From Limnothrix sp. FACHB-406 (lineage in GTDB: Bacteria > Cyanobacteriota > Cyanobacteriia > CACIAM-69d), in NCBI RefSeq assembly GCF_014698235.1, contig NZ_JACJSP010000018.1, positions 31,297 through 95,296 on the forward strand: a DNA stretch of 64,000 bases, in the 5' to 3' direction. The translations under genes and the position numbers were made by a program. Numbering within the stretch: the first letter of the stretch is position 1; each line of letters starts with the position of its first letter. This document shows positions 1 through 10,900 of the stretch, one piece after another. Under the pieces are notes generated by a model, which was given only the letters and a program-made list of their open reading frames with translations, was not told the origin of the DNA and did no database searches.

Positions 1-1921
1 AGCCGGGTCGGGCCGCCGCCGCTTCCCACAGGGGAAACAGGGACAAACTGAGGGCCCGGGCCCCTTCGTGGGTGGTGGCCAGGTCAGAGCGCTGCGGAAA
101 AGCCGCCAACAGCGCCAACTGACTCACTTCCTCCAAGACCGCCAAGGATTCAGCCAGGGCCTGATCCGCCACCGGATCCGTCCGATCGCCCATGCGGGTC
201 AGGGCCGCCGATAGGTAGGCTCCGGCATCGGGCAGTTGACTTTGCACGGGGCGATCGCCCGTTAGCCCCAACTCCCGGCGCATCGCCTCCCCACAGCGCA
301 AAACCAGGGCCTGACGCAGACCACTGCCCAGCATCCAAGCAAACCCCGCCAACCCGAGGGCGCAGTCAATGGCCGCCACCTCCAGTTGTGCCATGCGGGC
401 CCGGTAGTCGGGGGAGGCCACAATGCCCACCTCTCCCCAAAACCCCCAATTCAGGCACTGCGCTTGAATCAAACCGGAGCCGGCCAACTGACCCGCCCAG
501 GCATCCTTGAACGTGCCACCGGCCACGTAGTTGGCTTGGCCCGGCGTGCCATAAAACACATTGGCCGAGGAGAAGAAAACCAACAGCTTGGCCCCGGAGG
601 CGATCGCCGCCTGGGATAGGTACAGGGATCCCGCCACCTTGGGAGCCAACACACGGGCCGCCGCCGCCTCCGTCAGCCGATGGAGAGCGCTATCTTCCAG
701 AATCAGGGCCGAGTGGATGACCGCATCGATTTGACCGAAGCGATCGAGCGCGGTTTGAAACGCCTGATGCAGTTGCTGCGGATCGGTCATATCCGCCTGT
801 AGATAGATCGCCTCGCCGCCCGCCTGTTGAATTTGGGTGAGTTGCTGTTGAATGGTCTCGTTCAGGGCCCGCCGGCCCAGCAACACCACCCGCGATTGGC
901 ACTGCTCCGCCAGCCATTGGCCAATGGTGTGCCCAATGCCGCCCGTGCCGCCCGCAATCACCACCACCCCCCGGGGAGTCAGCATGGGGCTAGGCTGGGA
1001 GCCGCCCGTGGTGGGGCTGGGGCCGGAGAGTTGGGCGAGGGTTTGCACAAACCGCCGGCCCCGTCGCCAGGCGATCGCGCGGCCCCAGGGATCCCCCGGA
1101 TCCGCCAGCAGTTGTTGGAAACCAGCGGCGGCCGTGGTGGCGTTCTGCCAATGGGGATCGTAAAGATCGAGGTCAAAACCGGTGACCCGCAGGCTGGGAT
1201 ATTCCCGCCGCAGAACTTTGACCATCCCCGCCAAGACGGCTCCCATGGGCAAGTTGGGGGGCGAGGTTTGTTCCGAATCCAGCACCCGGTGGGTATTGAA
1301 GGTGATCAGCTTCAGGGTGAGGTTGGCGGCTTTGCCCTGGTGATGGATGGCCCGAATCAGGCGCAGCAGGGCGGGAATGGTTTCCGCTTCGAGGGTGGCC
1401 AAAGCTGAAGCGGGTGACTGCCAATCGGTGCTCGGCTCGCGATCGACCCAAAGAATGGTGAGCGGCTCGATCGCCCCTTGCAACTCCGCCCTCAAGGCCG
1501 CTTCGGAGGCTGAATCAGTGGCCCATGATCGCAACTGAGCCGAGGGGCCCAGCACCGTCGCGAGCTGCTGAATCCATGCGTGCTGTAGGTCGCGGGAATG
1601 GGGGTCGGAGCGCTGGACATCCGGCTTGACCCCGTTGATCGAGGGGCGATCGCCCGGAATTTCCTGAGCCGCCTCAACCGCTGCCCCATAAATCCAAACC
1701 GGGGTAACCGTTGCGGTGGCCGGCGGCACAGTCGGAGCCGACAGCAAATGCCAAGCCGGACGATAGAGCACACCGGTTAGATCCAAATCCGTCAAGGGTA
1801 ATTGCGGAGCACCCTGGGGTTGAACCTCAGCCTGCGTCTCCCCCACGGCCAAGCGACGGGCTGCCTCCTGGGGGGACAGTTGTCCCATTTGGACTTGTTT
1901 TAAAATCTCAACCCGGTTCAT
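1..1921 (-). CDS. Trans-AT polyketide synthase C, N-terminal part (KR domain), cut by window edge
   Basis: Seen: an open frame from ATG at 1921 (start MNRVEILKQVQMGQLSPQ) runs without a stop to the left edge, about 640 residues. After roughly 60 residues of linker comes a structural KR half and then a ketoreductase core with the NADPH motif GGTGGIG (DNA about 940-970), a downstream FFSSANVFYGTPGQANYVAG stretch carrying the Ser and Tyr catalytic positions, and a C-terminal KR lid. The last visible residues (VLEEVSQLALLAAF) resemble the start of a methyltransferase or another alpha-helical domain, but too little remains to assign it. Only 2 bp separate it from the stop of PKS B, so the two are surely co-transcribed. 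Inference: this KR completes the module begun by the C-terminal KS-DH of PKS B, a module split across two proteins. The helical N-terminus is probably the docking partner of the PKS B tail. Confidence 0.9.
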   Translation of the reverse strand, partial: MNRVEILKQVQMGQLSPQEAARRLAVGETQAEVQPQGAPQLPLTDLDLTGVLYRPAWHLLSAPTVPPATATVTPVWIYGAAVEAAQEIPGDRPSINGVKPDVQRSDPHSRDLQHAWIQQLATVLGPSAQLRSWATDSASEAALRAELQGAIEPLTILWVDREPSTDWQSPASALATLEAETIPALLRLIRAIHHQGKAANLTLKLITFNTHRVLDSEQTSPPNLPMGAVLAGMVKVLRREYPSLRVTGFDLDLYDPHWQNATTAAAGFQQLLADPGDPWGRAIAWRRGRRFVQTLAQLSGPSPTTGGSQPSPMLTPRGVVVIAGGTGGIGHTIGQWLAEQCQSRVVLLGRRALNETIQQQLTQIQQAGGEAIYLQADMTDPQQLHQAFQTALDRFGQIDAVIHSALILEDSALHRLTEAAAARVLAPKVAGSLYLSQAAIASGAKLLVFFSSANVFYGTPGQANYVAGGTFKDAWAGQLAGSGLIQAQCLNWGFWGEVGIVASPDYRARMAQLEVAAIDCALGLAGFAWMLGSGLRQALVLRCGEAMRRELGLTGDRPVQSQLPDAGAYLSAALTRMGDRTDPVADQALAESLAVLEEVSQLALLAAFPQRSDLATTHEGARALSLSLFPLWEAAAARPG

Positions 1922-1923
1922 GG

Positions 1924-4900
1924 TTACGGCTCTACCTTGACTGCACGACTCAAAAGGGTTGCCAGTTGGCGATCGGTTTCTTCTAGGGATTGCTCTCCTT
2001 GGGCCAGTTCCGCGAGCACCGTGAGCAATTCCCGCTCCAGGCTGGGGGGTGGCAAGGCCGACGGAACCACCGCTTGCACCGGCGGAACGGCACTGCTGGC
2101 CTTCACGGCCTTGACACAGAAGTTGCGGATGATCGCCACTAACTGCCCTTGGGGATCCAGCAGGGCCAAGTGGAACCGCCGTAGGGCCTGTTCATCGGCC
2201 GCCGTGGCCGAAGCTGAACCGAGGGGACTCGATCGCACCAGCACCGTTCCGGCCGCGGGCCAAGGGCCAAACCACTGCACCGACTCGACCATGAACGGCA
2301 GCCAGAGCTGATGGTGATCGCTCTGGCGTTGCAATTCCGCCTGTACCGTTTGCCAAACCATGTCCAGCCGTTGGCCCATGGGGCTGAAAACCGGCACGGT
2401 GAGAGGCGGAATGGCCAGTTGGGCCCGCGTGCCGCCCGGGAGCCATTCAACCTGCTGAACGCCCCGGAAGTTGGGCCCATAGGCCACGCCCGTTTGGTCA
2501 AAGATTTTGTAGAACTCCTGAATCGATAGCGGTTGCCCCTTGGCTCCCAACAAATCAGCAAACTCGGCGGGGAGGGCAGGGGGCCGCTCGATCGCCCGGA
2601 GGGCCTGACCCGAGGCATAGGCGATTCCTTGGGCATTCTCCACAGTGAACCGAATCCGATCGGCGCTGGCGGTCAAGGCAACTCGCAGCGTCAGGCCCTG
2701 GTCTGGCACTTCGGCCCGGCGCATCCAGGTCACCTCAGCAAACCCGCCAACGGTTCCCCAAGCGGCGGCCCCGTCCCCCTGGCGAATGGTCTCGGCCACC
2801 AGATCCAACAGGGCAGATCCCGGCAAGGTGGGGCGGCCGCTCACCTGGTGTTCTTGGGCGATCGGGTTATGGGAGTCAATGGTTTGGCTCACGCTCCAGG
2901 GGCGATCGGGCGCGGGGGCCTGTTCCCCATTCGTCATGTCCGACAACACCGGGGGCGACTCGGGGGCCAATCGCTCAGGGGCCAATTCTTCAGGAGCTAA
3001 TGACGGCGCAACCGGCTCGGGGAGAGGAATCCAGCAGCGTCGTCGATCGAACGGCGATCCAGGCAGGGCCAAGCGCACGGGCGAAACGGGCCGCGGCAGG
3101 GCAGTCCAATCCACGGAGCCGCCTTGGATCCAATGCTGGGCAAGGGCGGATAGGGCGGATTGATCAGCGAGATCAACGGCGGTTAACGGGGGCGGAACGG
3201 GTTGACCGGGCTGCACTTCCCCCAGCCACCGGTTGGTTGTGCCATCGTCCTGGGTTTGACCTTGGCCATAGGCAGTTAAAGCCCGCTGCAATTGGGCGAT
3301 CGAATCAACTACAATTGCCAACCGCTGGGCCGCGGGTCGCCGGCCCACTTGCAAAGTGAAGGCCACATCGGCCAGGTTGATCGTGGGATGGTTTTGGAGG
3401 AAGTTTGCGAGGTTCTGGGCCGTGATCCGCAGCAGTTGCGGCGTGCGGGCCGACAGAATGATCAGTTCCGCCGGTGCCGATCGCGGTGACTCTGATCCCG
3501 ATCGAACAGTGGCGGGGGCTTCCTCCACAATCAGATGGGCATTGCTCCCACCTGCCCCAAAGCTGCTGAGGCCCGCCCGGAGCGGGCTGGGCCCTGCCCA
3601 AGGCGATCGGGTTCGTTGCAACCGGAAAGGACTGTGCGCAAAGTCGATCGCCGGATTGGGTCGATCAGAATGCAAACTGGGCACCAATTGGCGATGCTTC
3701 AGTTGCAGCAGGATTTTGCACAACCCCGCAATGCCCGCCGCCGATTCCAGGTGACCAATGTTGGATTTGATCGACCCGATCGCGCAATGGCCGGGCTGCA
3801 CTTGGGCATCCCGCGCAAAGGTCAGTTGCAGGCCATCCATTTCAATCGGGTCGCCCAGGGCGGTTCCGGTGCCATGGGCTTCCAGATAGGACAGGTGATG
3901 GGCATCGAGCTGGGCCCGTTCCAACGCCAGGCGCACCACTTGGGCTTGGGCTTGGGGATTGGGCACGGTGTAGCCATTGGTTTTGCCCCCGTGATTCATG
4001 GCACTGCCCCGGATCACGGCTTGGATCGGGTCTCGATCGCGCAGGGCCGCCGCCAAGGGCTTCAGAATCACCGTGCCCACCCCTTCGCCGGGCACATAGC
4101 CATCGCCACCGGCCCCAAAACTGCGGCATTTCCCATCAGTTGAGGCAAACCGCAGATGGGCCATTTGCACATACTTCACGGGGTGCAGATAGAGATTCAC
4201 GCCCCCAGCGATCGCCAGTTGACATTCCCCCCGACGCAGGCTTTCGCAGGCCAAATGAATCGCGCTGAGGGACGCAGAGCAGGCGGTATCCACGGGCATA
4301 CTGGGCCCTTGCAGATTCAGGGTATAGGACACCCGATTCGCCACCGACCAAAAGGACGAGTTGGGGAAACTGGGCAACCCCGCCCGCCAAGCATCCAAGG
4401 CCAGCAGGTGATAGCTGCCCCAGGTCACTCCGGCAAAAACTCCGGTGGCATGGGGGCGATCGGGATCGTCCGAATCGAGGGTATCCGGGCGATAACCCGC
4501 ATTTTCCAGAGCTAACCAGGCGGACTCGAGGAACAGTCGCTCCTGGGGATCCATCAACTCAGCATCCTTCGGGGTGATGCCAAAGAAGAGCGGGTCAAAC
4601 TGATCTACTTGATCCAAAAAGCCCCCCCAGCGGGCGTAGGTTTTGCCCAGTTGCCCCGGTTGGGGGTCATAAAACAGGGAATGATCCCAGCGATCGGGCG
4701 GCACATCCGTGATGGCCTCGCCCCCTTGGACCAACAACGTCCAAAGGTGATCAAGGGTTTCTGCACCGGGAAAACGGCCATGGCAGCCAATGATGGCGAT
4801 CGGCTCCGGGGTGGCTTCCCGATCGACGGGAGCGGCCGCCAAGGGCAGCGGGTCGGGGTTGGCACTGGCAGCCACCGGGGCGATCGCGGGTTGGGGCGAT

Positions 4901-7900
4901 CGCGCTTGGAGGTGTTCCGCCAGCGATCGGAGGGTTCTGTGATGAAAGAGTAGGGTCTTGGGCAAGGGGCCAAACCGCGTTTCAAGCTGCGCCGTTAATC
5001 GCCGCACCGCCACGGAATCCAGCCCGTAGATATCCAACCCCGCTTCCGGATCCAGCCGTTCGGGGGCAATTTTCAGCTCCCGACCAAACAGGGTTCGTAG
5101 CTCCGTTTGCAATGACTCCTGGGCCGCCGCCGCCGCCGGGTGGGATCCCCAGCCATGGTTTGGGGCATGGTTTGGGGTTTGGGTTGGCTGAGGGTTGGAT
5201 ACCAGACCCGATCGAGCAGTGGATTGCAGTGCTGATGGCGATTCCGGTTGCGATTCCAGGCCCAAAAACCGGCGCAACAACGCCCGATCGCCCCAGGCCG
5301 CCACCAACGCCGCTGGCCCCGCAGCCAGCCAGGCCGTCAACAGCGCCAACCCCGCCTCCGTCGGCATCGGAGCCAGCCCTACGGTTTGCCGCAGATGGTG
5401 CAAGTGTTCGGCAGGAATCTGCATTCCGCCGTCCTGCCACAGGGGCAACCCAATCACCCAGCGCCGAGGATCCTGGGCCGCAAATTCATTCAAAAATGCA
5501 TTCGCTGCCGCGTAGTCTCCCTGGCCGGGGTTGCCCAAGACGCTGACCAACGATGAGAACAGCAAGAAAAAGTCCAGGGGATCCGTGGCCGTGGCCGCCG
5601 CCAACCGGCGCGTTCCCGTCACCTTCGGAGCCAACACCTGCCGGAACGAGGCTTCATCCTTCAGGGCAACGGCCTGATCGGCCAAGACTCCGGCTCCATG
5701 AATCACCCCTTGGAGGGGGCCAAAGCGTTGGCGGGCCCGGCGCAGGGCCTCATCCAGGGACTCGGAGCAGGTGAGGTCAGCACTCAGATAAATGGCCTCG
5801 CCCCCCAAGGATTGGATCTCTTGGATGAAGCGCACCCGTTCCCGATCAAGCCGCTGGCGACCCAGCAGGATCAAACGGGCTTGAAACTCCCGGGCCAAAT
5901 ACCGCGCCAGGAGCTGACCCAGGCCACCAAAGCCCCCGGTGATCAGATAAACACCCCCGTTGCGCCAACCGGGCCCGGGCGATCGGCTGTCCGATGGGGC
6001 CGAAGGATCAAGGGCAATTTCCACCAGCCGGCATTCTTGCCAGTGACCGTTGTGCAAAGCCAGTTCCCGGGCCTGGCCGGGATGGGGTAGGGGAACTTCC
6101 GGGGGCCAAGCCAAGGTCAGTTCGGTGGGCAGTTCCCCGATCGCCAGGGAGACCGCGGCCCAGTGGGGATATTCCGCCACCAGGGTGCGCAAGAAGGCGG
6201 CCTGCATGGCGGCGGTGGGGTTAGGGGCGATCGCCACCAGGGTCAAGGGGCGATCGTCTACAAGTCCTTGGCTGAAGGTCTGGCTAAACCGCAGAAGGCC
6301 CAACAGGCTCTCGATTTCATCACCAATCCCCACATACCAGCCCTGGAGGGGGCCCGGGGGCAAGGTCTGGCTGGGCGCTGGATTTTGGATAACGGTGGCG
6401 GCGGGATAGCGATGCCGTAAGGTTTCGGCCCAAGCCGCCGCCTGTCCCTCGGGGCAACTCAGCACCAAGGTCATCGGCTCGGGAGGGACGATCGCCCCTC
6501 GGCCAGCGCCCCCTAAGGCATCAACATCATTCCGCCAAACCCGTTGGGCCAGGACAACCCCTTCCACAACGGGCAATTCCGGGCGTTGGGGGCGGCGCAT
6601 TGGCTCCCCGGCGGACAACCAGTGCCGCTCCGGCGCGAATGGGTAACCAGGCAGGGAAATGATTTCACCCACGGCCGGCCAGGACACCTCGTTTCCGGCC
6701 ACCCACCGGGGCGCAACGGCCAGCCAATCCCCTTGCTCCAGTAGCGCTTGCGTCACGGAACAGCAATCGTGCATCAAAGCGGGAGGAGCCTGAATCCGCT
6801 GACTGGGCAGTTGGCCACTAAATGTCCATTGATCGGGTTGGCCGGCTAACCACGATCGCAGGGATTGCCGCAACTGGTCCACAGACTGGGTGACAACGGC
6901 CAAGCGCGTTCCCAAGGGTTCACGACCCCGTTGCAGGGTGGCCGCAATCGACCCCAAGGGTCGATCGGGATGGGCCGCCAAGTCCGCTTCCAAATCCGCC
7001 ACCAAAACTCGCAATCGATCGGGATTAGCCGCCGACAGGGGAATCAGCACTTGGGCAGTCTGATCCGTCGGGGCTGGGCCCGAGGGCTGGCCTTGGGCAT
7101 CCGTCACCGATTCCAAAAGCAGATGGGCATTCACGCCACCTGCGCCAAAGGAACTCACGCCCGCCCGCCGCAAGCCGGCCACGGGAACCCAGGGCGCAAG
7201 TTGTCGCTGCACCCGAAAACCCATTTCCGCAAAGGCGATCGCGGGATTGGGAGGATCCGCATGGAGGGACGGAACCAACTGCCCATGCTGCATCTGCAAC
7301 AGCACTTTGATCAGGCCCGCAACGCCCGCAGCGGATTCCGAATGGCCGATGTTGGATTTCACGGAGCCGATCGCGCAGGGGGTGGGTCGGTTGCCCCCCA
7401 ACACACGGCTGAGGGCCGCCATTTCCACCGGATCACCCAATTCCGTGCCCGTGCCATGGGCCTCGATGTAACTGACGGTTTCGGGAGCAAACCCCGATTG
7501 ATCCAGCGCTTGGGCGATCGCCGCTGACTGGGCCAGCGGGTTGGGCACGGTGTAGCCATGGGTGCGCCCCCCGTGGGTGACGCTGGAACCCTGAATAATG
7601 CCGTAGATTCGATCGCCATCCGCTCGCGCCTGGGCCAACGGCTTCAAAACCACCGCCCCGACTCCTTCGCCGGCCCCATAGCCATCCCCTCCGGCTCCAA
7701 AGCTGCGGCAACGGCCATCCCGGGAGGCAAACTGTAGCTGGCTCATGGTCACAAACTTGGAAGGGTGCAAATAAAGATTCACGCCCCCCGCCAAGGCCAA
7801 GTCGCATTCTCCGCGCCGGATGGCTTCACAGGCCAAATGCACCGCCACCAAGGACGACGAGCAAGCCGTGTCCACGGTCAGGCTCGGGCCGTGCCAATTC

Positions 7901-10900
7901 AGCACATGGGAAACACGATTGGCCACGCCCCAATGGGAAGGTCCAACGGAAACTACCCGCCCTTGGGCCCAAGCTTCTGCGGCCAGCAGTTGATAGCTGC
8001 CCCAAATCACCCCCGCAAAGACCCCGCCCTTGGGCCCTTGGCCTTGGCGGTCCATTAACCGAGAGGGCGCGTAGGCCGCATCCTCCAAAGCGTGCCAACA
8101 GACTTCCAGGAACAGCCGCTCTTGGGGATCCATGGCCTCGGCTTCCTTGGGGGAAATGCCGAAGAACAGGGCATCGAAGCGATCGACCTGATCCAAAAAA
8201 CTGCCCCAACGGGTGTAGCTGGTGGTGGGGTTGTGGGGATCCGGGTCGTAGATTAGGTCATGGTTCCAGCGATCGGGCGGCACTTCTTGGAGCGCTTCCT
8301 GGCCCGCCGCCAACTGTTGCCAAAAATCCTGGAGCGTTGGCGCACCGGGATAGCGCCCCGCCATGCCAATCACGGCAATCTCTAGCGATCGGGGTTCCGC
8401 CTGGGGGTTTGTTCCGGTGGGTGCGATCGGCTGGGCATGGGTTCCATTGGCGTGAGTCCCATTGGCATGAATCCCATTAGTTTCATGGATGCCGTTGGCT
8501 TGAATCCCGTTAACCTCATGGGCCCCATTGGTCTGCATTCCTATGTCTTGGGTCGCCTGGGGCGGGTTCGGGGGTTCCTGATTCTTGGGCAGCTCTGATG
8601 ATCCGGTTAAATCGGGTAACTCAGGCCCGGCCAAGGATTTGGCAAAGTGTTCAGGATAGGTCTGTTGCAAAAATAGGGTGAGTTCATGCAGATTTCGCCG
8701 CTCAAAGAACAGACTCGGGGGCACTGGGCCAAAGGTTTGACTCAACCGGGTATTCAGTTTTTTGATCAGCAGCGAGTCCAGGCCAAAGCGATTCCAAGGC
8801 TCAAAGCGGGTGAGGAGATCGGGGGGAATGGCCAAGGTTGTGGCGAGCAGTTGCCGCACTTGGGCCAGGGCTGCAATGTAGGCGGTGTCTTGTTCTGGGG
8901 ATGGGAGATCGGGTGACTGATGGGCGGCTGGCGAATCAATTGGCGGATCGACTGACTGATGGGCGGCTGGATCAACTGGCGGATCGACTGGTGGATCAAC
9001 GGGGCGATCGGGCGATCGATCGCTTGCTCCATCCTCAGCCCCGGAGACCACCGGCAAGGAACTGGTCTGGGCAAATTGCGGCGAACAGCGCACCGGCAAC
9101 CAGGGATAGGCCGGCAAATCCAGGGGATAGGCCACTGCCTTGGAATAGAGCCGTTCCCAATCCAGGTCATGGCCCGCTCGATAAAGTTCGCCCAAGGACT
9201 CCAACACTTGCCAGCGGCCGGCTCCCGTGGCGATCGCGGCTCCCGCCAACAAACCCGCCGCCGCGATCGGGGCGGCCGACGGTTCCACTCCCGGGCAAGG
9301 GGCCGCTGCCTGGGCCAGAAGATAAGCCTGGAGCGTGGCCGGTTGATCGGCCACCCAAGCCACACGGTAACGGAAGTGGCTGCGACGGGTGGCCAAGTTG
9401 GCCGCCAACCGCCGCAGCGACAATTGCGGATTAGCCGTCAGGAAATCTGCCAAATCCTGACACCGCCGTTGCAGGGCGGCTTCTGACTTGGCCGAAACCA
9501 CAAACAACTCCGCGATCGGGGCGTGACCAGCCGGATTGAGGCGGGCCGGAGCCACGGCCGGTGGCTCATCCAACACCAGATGGCAATTCGTGCCACTGAA
9601 GCCAAAGGAACTCACTGCGGCTCGGCGCGGCATTCCGGCCGGCGGTTGCCAGGGGAGCAGTTCCCGGTTCACATAGAACGGACTGTCCGCCCAGCGAATG
9701 TCCGGGTTGGGGGTCTCGAAGTTCGCGGATGGGGGAATTTGTTGGTGTTTAAAGGCCAACAGCACTTTCAGCAAGCTCGCGAGACCAGCGGTATAGATGG
9801 TGTGACCGATGTTGGTTTTGCCGAAGCCAAGGGCGCAAAACTCGTTGGCTGCCGTCTTGTCTCGAAAGGCGCGCGTGATCGCTTCAAACTCAATGGAATC
9901 CCCCAGCGCTGTGCCCGTGCCATGGGCTTCCACATAGGTAATGGTGGCCGGGTCAATGTCGGCTTCCGCATAGACCCGACGGAGCAGAGCGCTTTGGCTT
10001 TGGCTGTTGGGGGCGGTGATGCCATTGCTTAAGCCATCTTGGTTGACACTAATGCTCCGAATCACCCCATGAATTCGATCGCCCTCGGCCAAGGCATCTC
10101 GCAACCGTTTCAGCACCACCACGGCAATTCCTTCACCGGGCACAAAGCCATCGGCTCCGGCCGCAAAGGCCCGCAACTGCCCCGAGGGCGACACCATTCC
10201 CGCCTTGCCGCACAGCAGATGGATTTGGGGGGTATGCATGAGGAAGGTTCCCCCGGCGATCGCGGTTTGACAGCGGCCCGATCGCAGGGACTGACAGGCT
10301 AGGTCGATCGCCACCAAGGACGAGGAGCAGGCCGTATTCACCGTTAAGCAGGGCCCCTGTAAGTTCAGGAAGTAGGCGAGTCGAGCGCCCAAAATGGCCA
10401 CATTGTTGCCAATCAACACATGGCCATCGGGGTTCACGCCCCCCTGTTCCAACCAGCGGTCATAGTCCCCGGTTCCGGCGGCCACAAAGATACCGCAATC
10501 GCTGCCGTTGAGCTGTCGATCGGGAATGCCCGCATCCTCCAAGGCTTGCCAAGCTTCGGTCAAGAACAGCCGCTGCTCAGGACTCATGAGTTGCGCTTCT
10601 GCCCCGGTGATTCGGAAAAAGAGCGGATCCCAATCGTGAACCCGATCTAAGAAAGCTCCGACCCGGCAATAGTGGTGGTAGTCCGGATCGCCCGTTTGGG
10701 TGGCCAAGGCTTCGGGATCCCAGCGATCGGGGGGAACCGGGCCACAGGATCCAACCCCCCGTTGCAGGTTTTGCCAAAAGTCGTTGAGGGTCGGCGCATC
10801 GGGAAAACGGCCACTCATGCCCACGATCGCGATCGGCTCGGGCATGGCGAGATCGGCCCCCTCCATCACCCCTTCCAGGGCGGCACTGTCGGAACCTCGG

